64,000 nucleotides of DNA from Datura wrightii (lineage: Eukaryota > Streptophyta > Magnoliopsida > Solanales > Solanaceae), in the NCBI GenBank assembly GCA_035772735.1, contig JASDFA010000002.1:6324001-6388000 (forward strand). Direction: 5' to 3'. Made by a program: the position numbers and the translations under genes. Positions 56,289-64,000 of the stretch are shown here, one piece after another; position 1 is the first letter of the stretch, and the number at the start of each line of letters is the position of its first letter. The notes under the pieces were generated by a model. That model had not been told where the DNA came from, did not search any database, and saw only the letters and a list, made by a program, of their open reading frames with translations.

Positions 56289-57601
56289 GGGAGGCTTTTC
56301 ATTGAATTTGAAATTCTGACAAACTTTGGCTACAACCCACACCAGTAGGGATCCATGCCTTTAGGAAAAGTAAAACAATACTGAGGAACATAAAACATAA
56401 CAGGTGGGTCTCGGGCCTCATCCATACTACCACCAGTTTTTGTAGAACTAAATTTTTGTCTTTCTCTACCAAGGTGATCGAGGAGCCACGAGCAGAGTGG
56501 ATGTCCAATTTTGCAACTTTTCCCTAAGCTCAGCCTTTCGGATCCTTGACGTCTCGGTAAATTCTTCTAGGACCACATCACAATCTTCAAAGAGATCTCC
56601 AATTCCTTCCCCAAGACCATCACTTGTAGACTCCACATGAACAGGGAAAGACTGGTATAGATGAGGCAAAGGCTTCGACAGCTCTTGGTTAATCTTCTTC
56701 TTCTCGACCCTTGCTTCATCTTCCTCGGTTGGCACATAACCCGAACCATGTTTGAACACCTTTTTGGGATGCGAATAGGTTCAATGATGCCATTCGAGTT
56801 GCTCCTTAGGCCGTATCCAGGTTCGAAACCACTCCTTAGCATAGTCGTGGCAAGCATCTTGTAAATTGAAGGCATTAGTATTGTGGGGCTAGGTCTTCTC
56901 CCGTAGCATTCACAATCTCAATTGTGTGGAAGTCTGTTCCTTTTGGCACATCTTCAATTATCGGCACGTAGCCATTTGGGTGGTTCAACTGGCTTCCTTC
57001 TCCATGAATGACTACCTCATGATTTTCCCACACGAACTTTATTAATTGGTGAAGAGTAGATGAAACAGCTCTGAACATGTGGATCCACGGCCTTCCCAAG
57101 AGCAAGTTGTAGCTAGTGGTGATGTCCATAACTGGAAATTCTGCGGGTCCCAATTGGATACACAAATCAACTTCCCCAATGGTGTCTCTTTGGTCTCCAT
57201 CAAATGCCCTAACATTAATCTGGCTTTGGTGGATCTTACCCAGATCATAATCCAACTGAGTAAGTGTGGACAAAGGGAAAATATTTAGTCCACCCATCAT
57301 CTATCAAAACTCCATTGATGATCTTGTCACAACACTTGACTATGACATGCAGGGTTTTGTTGTGCATAACCCCTTCAAAAGGTAATTCATTTCCACTGAA
57401 GCACATACGATGACCTCCCATAACCTTGCTCACCATAGCAGCTAGATTCTCACGACTTGTACTTGTGGGCACATACGCTTCATCAAGAACTCTCAATAAT
57501 GCCTGCCTATGATACTGGGAACTCATTAATAACGCCCATATAGAGATTTGTGCCAGAGTCTTCTCCATGTGTTTTACAATTGAGTATTCTTTTGGCTGCA
57601 T
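56289..57601 (-). pseudogene. Protease region of the Ogre-like element, decayed
   Basis: The frame 57601-57245 holds GGHRMCFSGNELPFEG, the HNKTLHVIVKC stretch and the active site as VLIDDGW, where DG(G/N)S would be expected. After a frameshift, NIFPLSTLTQLDYDL (57290-57240), the VRAFDG...GEVDL block and YNLLLGRPWIHMFRAVSST (about 57120-57060) complete the protease. Downstream 56875-56470 has the G-rich MLRSGFEPGYGLRSN (G-patch-like) and an acidic C-terminal stretch, in several frames. Confidence 0.8.
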
Positions 57602-59762
57602 TCTTCTCCATAACTCTTCAACCTCCCCCTCAGTGATTGGCCTTTTTGATGGTCCTTTTTTATATGAGTCATTGGATAATTCTTATGGAGTGTAACATCT
57701 GCCTGAACGAGTCATCCTGTGTGCAATGGCAGCCTCTAAAACGAACTCCTTTTTGGTAGGGATTAGAGCGAAAGCTTGGTGTGGTGATGTCATTACCACG
57801 AACTTGGGTTTCTCGCTCATATTTCAAGGCAGCCACAACCTTCTCTATCTCTTCTAGACTCGTCTGTATTATGGCTTTACTTGCAAGCTACTCTTCATTG
57901 GTCTCGATCATATTAATAGTTACTCCTCCGTGGTTTGGTAGAGGATTACTATTGACATTCGGTGCGGCAATCTGAAGGGTGATGACCTTTTGGTCAATCA
58001 GGTCTTGAATTTTATACTTCAAATTGATGCAATCCTTAGTGGTATGCCCGGCACCTCTGGAATGGTATGCACAATGTTGATCAACTTTGAAAAATCTTGA
58101 ATTGGTATTGGTGGGTCTGGATTGAATAGGTTGGATTAACCCTGCCGCATTCAGCCTTTCAAAGAGTTGGGTTCGACTCTCGGCTAATGGTGTGAAATTT
58201 CAGGGAGGTTTCTTTTCGAGATTTGAACGAGGAAGGTTACAGTTGTTTTGGTGAGTAAGTGGAGGTACTTGGTGGTAGTTTTGTGGATTTGGAGTTTGGA
58301 TGTTTGGTTGGTAATTTGGGTAGTTTCGGGGAGGAGCTTGGTAGTTTGGCTGGGCATTTTGGTAATTTGGGGACGGAGTTTGGTAATTGGGTTGAGCATA
58401 GAAGACATGGTAAGGAGTTTTTGGAGCTAAGGAGTAGGTTTTTAGTAGTGAGGTTTTTCTGTGTTGGAACCCAAATGGCTTTATTGATCTTGTGTTTGGG
58501 CTAAAGAACACAGAAGATACATCTTTTTTCTTCCTTAGAAACCCAGAAGACCCGGTCTGTGCAGAGATTCTAGGGATTTTTCCTGTCTTAAGACCGTCCT
58601 CAATCGTTTCCCTAATTTTTACCAACTCAGCAAACTTAGCCCTAAGTATCATTCAATCATAGTACTCCGGTTTTGCATACACACGAATACCTCTACAATC
58701 TCTGTTTCAGACATAGGAGGCCTGACTCTTGCTGCCTCCTTTCTCCATCAATATTCATACTCACAATAACATTCTGTGGATTTCTGCTTGATCTTTTCAA
58801 GGGAGTATCTATCTGGGACCACTTCTACATTGTAGGCAAACCTTTCAATAAAGTCTTTGACCAAAGCTCTCCAACTGGGTCATTGTCTTAGCTCTTGTGA
58901 GGTGAATCATTCCACAGCTTTTCCACTTAGACTACGACTGAAAAACCTCATCAGTAATGCCTCATTTTTGCCAACTCCTACAAGTTGATCACAATAACCC
59001 CTCAAATGAGCCAAAGGGTTCCCAACTCCATCAAAGGTGTCAAACTTTGGCACCTTATATCCTTTAGGTAAGTCCAAGTCTGAGTGAATGCACAAATCTT
59101 CATAGTTCAAACCAATGGCATCTGTTGAATAGTGAAATTCACATTACCTTCGCTATTTCTTCCTTCATTGTGTTAATATTCTGCTCATGCTTCTCTTCTT
59201 TAACTCTCCACTCCCTCTCTTTTTCTTGATAACGGTCAAGTTTAGGATTTCCTATAAGAATGTGGTAAGGTTCGAGTAATGTGGGGGTATAAAAAATGGC
59301 AGTTGGTGACAATATCTGGTCAGAAGATGGATTTTGGACAGTGAATGCGGGATTCTAATATGTGGGTGGTACATTTTATGGACGATTGGTATTTGAAACT
59401 GGATTCTAGGCAGGTGGAGGTGGGGTTTGATATGAGCTACTAGCATTTAGTGGATGTTGGGTACTTAAATCGATGGTGGGCGATTTAATCGTTGAAGAGA
59501 TAGGTGCAGCGGTATGGGTAGGAAAGTAATTGGGTAATGGAGAGCTTAGAGAAGGGAAAGAAGGCGGAGGTCTTCTTTCAGCGGGAGTGGGTGTGCTTGC
59601 TGCAATGGCTAACTTAGCCAAATCCCAAGTCTGTTGCATTTTTTCCCGCATGTCTGCTACCTATTGTGCTAGTTGAGAAATCAATTCATTCTGATCAATT
59701 ACAACTGAGTCCCTGATGGCTATGTCCGTTAAACTAGTTTCTTCGATGGTGTTACTAGTCAT
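57602..59762 (-). pseudogene. gag of the Ogre-like element, decayed
   Basis: The ATG at 59762 begins MTSNTIEETSLTDIAIRDS. A Pro/Ser/Thr-rich stretch follows (59630-59270), then the capsid core with DLDLPKGYKVPKFDTFDGVG and HLRGYCDQLVGVGKNEALLM (59070-58950), LVKDFIERFAYNVEVVPD (58870-58815), and a Pro/Gln/Asn-rich tail with repeated NYQ and TPN words (58440-58180). Many stops and frame changes. The frame leads into the protease near 57600. No CCHC knuckle was seen; a degenerate HHC-like stretch (near 58060, HTIPEVPGIP) takes its place. Confidence 0.78.
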
Positions 59763-60532
59763 TTTCCCTTTCCCTTTCGATAAGTTATGATCGGGGAAGA
59801 AATTTTTATCTGCTTTTTATCTGGTGTAGTAAGGATGTTCCGCTAGCTTTCTCAACACAGATCAGTTTCTTATTTATTACATGATAAAATAAAAATAACT
59901 CTAAAGGAAAATATGTTAGATTCCTTTTATAATAGTTAATACAAGATATCAGATGGAAAATAAACAAACAAGTGTTACTTTATCAAAAGTGAATTAGCCC
60001 ACAGGTGATTTGAGTGAAGAGAATTTTTCAGGAATTTGCCGTGAATCTTTGGGAATAAGTGACATTGATAGGAAAAATTGACTTTTGTTGTATAATAGAG
60101 ATAGCATTAAGAAGTTTTTTTTAATGGTTTTGGTTTTTTTTTTGAGAAACTTGGAAGATATAGAGTATTTTGGTCAGATTTTTTTTTCTGTAGTGGGTTT
60201 ATATTTTTGCTTAAGGGCCCTAGAAAAACAAGAGTGGTTCAATTCACCTTTGATTTGAGCAACACACACAAGCACATGAGGTAGTTATAACACAAAATAG
60301 CATATAAAAATTCACATGTCCTAAATGTTGGATGACCCTTTCATGCCCAGGGGAGGCCTAGCGAATTGAAGGATGTATATGCCATTTTTAAATCAATCCA
60401 TTCCCCTAAAATAATTCGTTAATAATAATAAAAAATTCTTACATAACTTCTTGAAATACTGCAATGGGGATACATTCAGGGAAATGAAAGGAGAAATACT
60501 GAAAATCATTCTCACACACAAAAGAAAAAAAA
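59763..60532 (-). other. Spacer between ORF1 and gag (Ogre-like element)
   Basis: AT-rich, non-coding, with poly-T runs (60113-60194). In Ogre elements ORF1 and gag are separate frames with a spacer. No further feature was recognised. Confidence 0.6.
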
Positions 60533-62098
60533 ATCTAATATGCTGAAGAGGGTCCTCCGTCTATCTTTGTTCTCTTGGCTTTATCCACTTCTCCCCAAAT
60601 GAAATATCGGTTCATTATTAAGTGAGCACCGGCTAATTGTGCCCTTTGGTCAAGTTCAATTCTTTGAATAGACTCTATTTGTTCTTCCATTCGGCCGTCC
60701 AAATCAACTAAACATTTTCTGGTATTGCTCAACTCTTGGGTGAGGTGATTCATGACTTTCTAGTACTCTTGCTCCATCTTCCCCATTTCTTTCTGAAGCA
60801 GTCGTAATTGTACTTGGGTTTTAGACTCTCTATCTTCTATTTGATCATATGCATTTGGTCCGGGGATGAAAGTTCCTTGCAAATCTTCCTTCAACCATGC
60901 TTTGTATGCCTCGTCATATCCGGCGTTGAACCTATTTTTGGCTAAAGTATTTCTTTTGAAAATTGTAGCATTTTTCCATTCTTGGGTGATATTCTTAGCA
61001 TAAGACACCACATCTTCTTCGTAATCAATCACATATTGCCCCATGTCCCCTACTTGAGGCACATTTTGCCTCCTTCCAAATTGCCTAAATACTCTAACTG
61101 GCACATAAGGACGGATTCCTCTAATTCCCATAAGTGCTAGGATAGGAAGTCGTTCTCCTTGTACTATGACATTTGCTAAGACAGTTTTTAAACATCCACT
61201 GAACATCTCCTTCTCTCAGTTCAGAGAGAACTTTAGACCACGTCTCTTTAGTTCGGTTCCTTTGAAAGTTTCTTATACTCAATCTCATGTCATGAAATTC
61301 GATGTCATCACACCCATTTTGAATTCCCAATGCTTGCTCTTCTTCGTCATCCTTGAGGAGGTGCTTCGTCATCCACCATTGTAGTAATAAATTACAACCT
61401 TGAAAGAAGCGATGTCCACTTTTGCATCTTCCAAGAGAATGGTAAATATCGGACAATATGATTGGAGCCAAAGAGAAGTATTTCATTCCCCTTCCTTTCT
61501 TAATCCTTTAAAATATTGCATGGGAGACTTTGACCAAACGAGGATCAATGCTATGTTTTTTGTCCCGAGGAAATACCATGGTACCTAAAAAGCAAATGGA
61601 AAAAGCCAACGCTCGAGTGTCATCCCAGTTCTGGTAAGTGTGAAACTCCCTCCTGAAATCTTCAAACCCACTTAATCGGCCAAAGCGCCTATAGAATTCT
61701 ACTAATGGTATGTATGAATCTTGCAGCCAATCTCCATTGATAAGGAGTAAAATGTTTAACATCTCCTTAGTAGTCGGCTTATGTGGAATTAGGATGTTGT
61801 GATCCGATTTTATCTATCGCTTTGTTTCCATCCCGATGGTGTCGAAAGCATCTCTGATTTCTTCTACAGTTAGTGTCAATTCTATATCCCCAAATCGAAA
61901 GACCGACCTCTCACCATCCCAATATCAGGTAATAACCTCGATCAGACTCGGACAGGTTTCTATTTCCATAAGCGAGGGTAAATGTCCTATATTGTCGGTG
62001 ACATCTTTTCTCTTCTCTTGGTCTAAGTTTTCCCACCATATTTTAATCAGCTCTGGAGCCTCAATTATCATGCCAAATTTCAAAAATTTTCTAGCCAT
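60533..62098 (-). pseudogene. ORF1 of the Ogre-like element, decayed
   Basis: The ATG at 62098 starts MARKFLKFGMIIEAPELIKI; GHLPSLMEIETCPSLIEVIT, then a stop, and VFRFGDIELTLTVEEIRDAF follow. The frame continues WLQDSYIPLVEFYRRFGRL and NWDDTRALAFSICFLGTMVF (61720-61580), LLLQWWMTKHLL near 61390, VQWMFKNCLSKCHS near 61210, TFIPGPNAYDQIEDRE near 60860, and a coiled-coil-like C-terminus ending GPSSAY at 60536. Ogre/Tat elements carry such an extra ORF upstream of gag; its function is unknown. Stops at about 61930, 61815 and 61508 and frameshifts near 61120 and 60770 disrupt it. Confidence 0.75.
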
Positions 62099-62631
62099 CT
62101 ACAAAATAAAAAAAAGTTGGAATTTCCCCCTGCCCTTAGGAGCAATAATTTGAAAAAAATTGTATATACATCCTTCTATTTAAACACATAGTTGGATGAT
62201 TGTCTATTTGGCCGGAGGCCGTTTAGACGCAAGGTGGTCTTCTAATGGACCCAATACGCCTTGGGTATTGGGCTAACTTAGGCAAATGCGCTAAATAAAA
62301 GTCTTTGATTTCGCTCTACTCTAGTTGACTAGATTTGGCTTGTGAAAAATAGACATGGGTACTCGAGTGGACAAATCGAGGTGGAACAATGACGACTGTT
62401 GGCCGACCCGCAACCAACTACCCGTCAGGGTGTCCCAAAAATTTGGTGTTATATATAAAACGACTGCTTACATGCTCACTTTTGAGAGAAATATATGCCA
62501 ATTGGCGGAAGTATGCCATGAATGCAATGAAAATTTATATAAAGGTAAACAGATAAAACACAATTTAACAAATAAGAAAATAAAGGTTAGCCACAAAATA
62601 TTAGCAAAATTCTTTTGATTAAAACCTAGAT
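62099..62631 (-). other. Leader of the Ogre-like element
   Basis: Untranslated sequence between the primer site and ORF1. No ORF with a family motif. The text ggtgtcccaaaaatttgg and gaccgacc-type words are unremarkable. No splice or packaging signal could be assigned. Confidence 0.55.
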
Positions 62632-62652
62632 GAATCTCCAGCGGAATCGCCA
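62632..62652 (-). other. Primer binding site, tRNA-Arg type (Ogre-like)
   Basis: The minus strand reads TGGCGATTCCGCTGGAGATT and one more base, close to the TGGCGACTCCGCTGGGGA site reported for Ogre/Tat elements (tRNA-Arg). It lies 2 bp from the LTR edge at 62655. Confidence 0.8.
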
Positions 62653-62654
62653 TC

Positions 62655-64000
62655 TGTTATGATCCATTTTCAAACTTGCATTCAAAATCATTCCATAACT
62701 TGGCAATTTTGTGAAAATACAGAGTCTCCACCCAATTTATTATGGAAATTAGGAAACCATTTTAAAGGTATTTTTGAAAACCTTTGTTTAAAACCAAAGT
62801 CTGAATAAGGGTTCAAATGATTTTTAAAAGGTCTTAGGCACTTTAAAAAATCCGCAAATGCGGTTATCGGTGAATTTTAGTCATAGTTGTGGCAAAAAAT
62901 AATAACTTACTTGAAAAGGGTGACTTAAGGAAGTATTAACCTATTTAAAAGAAATTATCACTTGAAGACTCAAAAAAATTTTATGAAAATTTTAGCAGGA
63001 GGGTGCTTCAAATTTATTCATTCAAGATAAGATATATAAAATACCAAAATTTATTCTTACTAAATATATACGAAGTTAAGACTTGAGAATGTTTTGAGAT
63101 GGAATAAATTATAATAAAGATTGATCACTATGATACAAATAAGAGGTGACCCGTTTGTTCTTTTTTAATAAATAAATTTAAAAAAAATACTCTGCTTATG
63201 TTATAAAAATGTAAAATGAGATGTATAGTAATGATATTTGGTGTGAAATAACTTCTGTTTTTTAAGAAGAAAAACCCTTTAACTTGATAAAGGACTTCCA
63301 TAGCTTAAATATTTGCATCACCTGACTAATCATTTAATAGAAAAAATATATTTTATGTTTAACTTAAGGCATTGATTTGGTGATTCAAAAACATTTCACT
63401 CTGCCTGGGATACATCTAAATTAAGCAAAGAAAAAAAATAAATTGTTAGCGCCATATTTTTGGAAGAAAAAAATAAGTAAAATAAGATGAATAATTTGAC
63501 TCGGCTTTCCTTAACCCAAATCTAGACACCACAAGCTACTATTGTCCTTGTTGTGATGGGAGCTCGTCCTCTTTTCTTGTTCATCTATCGTGAGATGATG
63601 GGCTAACTCGGGGAGAATAAAAATTGGAGTTGTTGGTCCAACAAATAATGCCGGAGGTGAATGCAGAGTCCGGTGGACTCATTCGAGTTATCATATGCGG
63701 GTAAAAAACTAAATAAAGAGATAAGTAGAGTATCTTATAAGCAAGTATTTCAATGAAGCAATAAGACACAAATATCATACATAGATTTTCCAATGTTAAC
63801 AAATAATTTTATACTCAATAGGATCAAATGAATCCAAAGTAAGAAAAAGAAAATAGTCACTCAAGCTGCTGTGGCTAAACAAAAGCATGTAATTGTTAAA
63901 CTATGATTAACTAATACACGAAGGATTTTTATCAACTAAATACTGACTTAAGAGCTGTAAGATCATTAAATGGGCATCAGTCGTGTTCCCATCCTTCCAT
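62655..64000 (-). repeat. 5' LTR of the Ogre-like element, partial
   Basis: The U5 end begins at 62655 (tgttatgatcc) and matches 44949-46296 with small indels. The remaining ~3.9 kb lies beyond the window. It shares catcagtcgtgttcccatcc at the very right edge with 46268-46287. Confidence 0.92.

Larger units (their letters stand above)
44949..64000 (-). mobile_element. Ogre/Tat-type giant Ty3/gypsy element, 5' LTR cut by window end
   Basis: Minus strand, order in element sense: 5' LTR (from beyond 64000 to 62655), tRNA-Arg-type primer site, leader, ORF1, spacer, gag, protease, short putative intron, RT, two RNase H regions, integrase, 3' UTR with tandem arrays, purine tract, 5.3 kb 3' LTR (50240-44949). 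ORF1 upstream of gag, a second RNase H domain, the TGACACC LTR start and the very long LTR are Ogre/Tat hallmarks. With a second 5.3 kb LTR the full length would be about 23 kb. Both LTRs align almost colinearly for the visible 1.35 kb. All ORFs are damaged. Confidence 0.92.

Overview
This 64 kb window is plant nuclear DNA built almost entirely from old, nested LTR retrotransposons. No host gene, tRNA, rRNA or CRISPR was recognised. The lineages present (Tekay/Del-type chromoviruses, Athila-like elements, an Ogre/Tat giant, a Copia element, a TRIM and a MITE) and the style of the LTRs suggest a large-genome eudicot, most likely Solanaceae. The species is an inference. Stops and frameshifts in every pol frame, and hand-counted LTR divergence of about 3-8 percent, point to decaying heterochromatin.

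Layout. 1-4819: AT-rich DNA with LTR-like fragments. 4820-12013: minus-strand chromovirus G1, with chromodomain integrase, RT/RNase H, protease and gag in reverse order, a 1.9 kb 3' LTR and only 43 bp of 5' LTR. 12014-19705: minus-strand Athila-like element A1 with two LTRs, a tRNA-Asp-type primer site, gag and protease but no RT or integrase. 19706-22253: LTR fragments. 22254-25130: a decayed plus-strand gene resembling the putative plant transposon protein family, split by a solo LTR at 22374-24017. 25261-33054: truncated chromovirus G2 with an ~800 bp direct repeat on each side, then a 2.1 kb LTR (LTR X). 33057-33242: a MITE.

33243 to about 42530: a plus-strand Copia element split by two insertions: a TRIM (33840-34989, target duplication CTACA) and a large inverted-repeat element made of LTR ends (35627-40248, target duplication GATAT), which itself holds a 2310 bp solo LTR (37607-39916, target duplication CCTTC). 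About 42530-44948: the 3' end of a second Athila-like element, A2, containing a possible organelle-derived patch. A2 is interrupted by a minus-strand Ogre/Tat element from 44949 past the right edge. That element has a 5.3 kb 3' LTR, tandem arrays in its 3' UTR, decayed integrase, RT and RNase H, protease, gag, the extra upstream ORF1, a tRNA-Arg-type primer site, and the first 1.35 kb of its 5' LTR.

The best leads are the palindromic LTR-end element with its own target duplication, a covarying hairpin at the same distance from the 3' LTR in both Athila-like elements, clusters of short palindromes in the U3 of unrelated LTR families, and the Ogre 3' UTR arrays. All coordinates and comparisons were made by eye; element boundaries without terminal motifs and target duplications are approximate.
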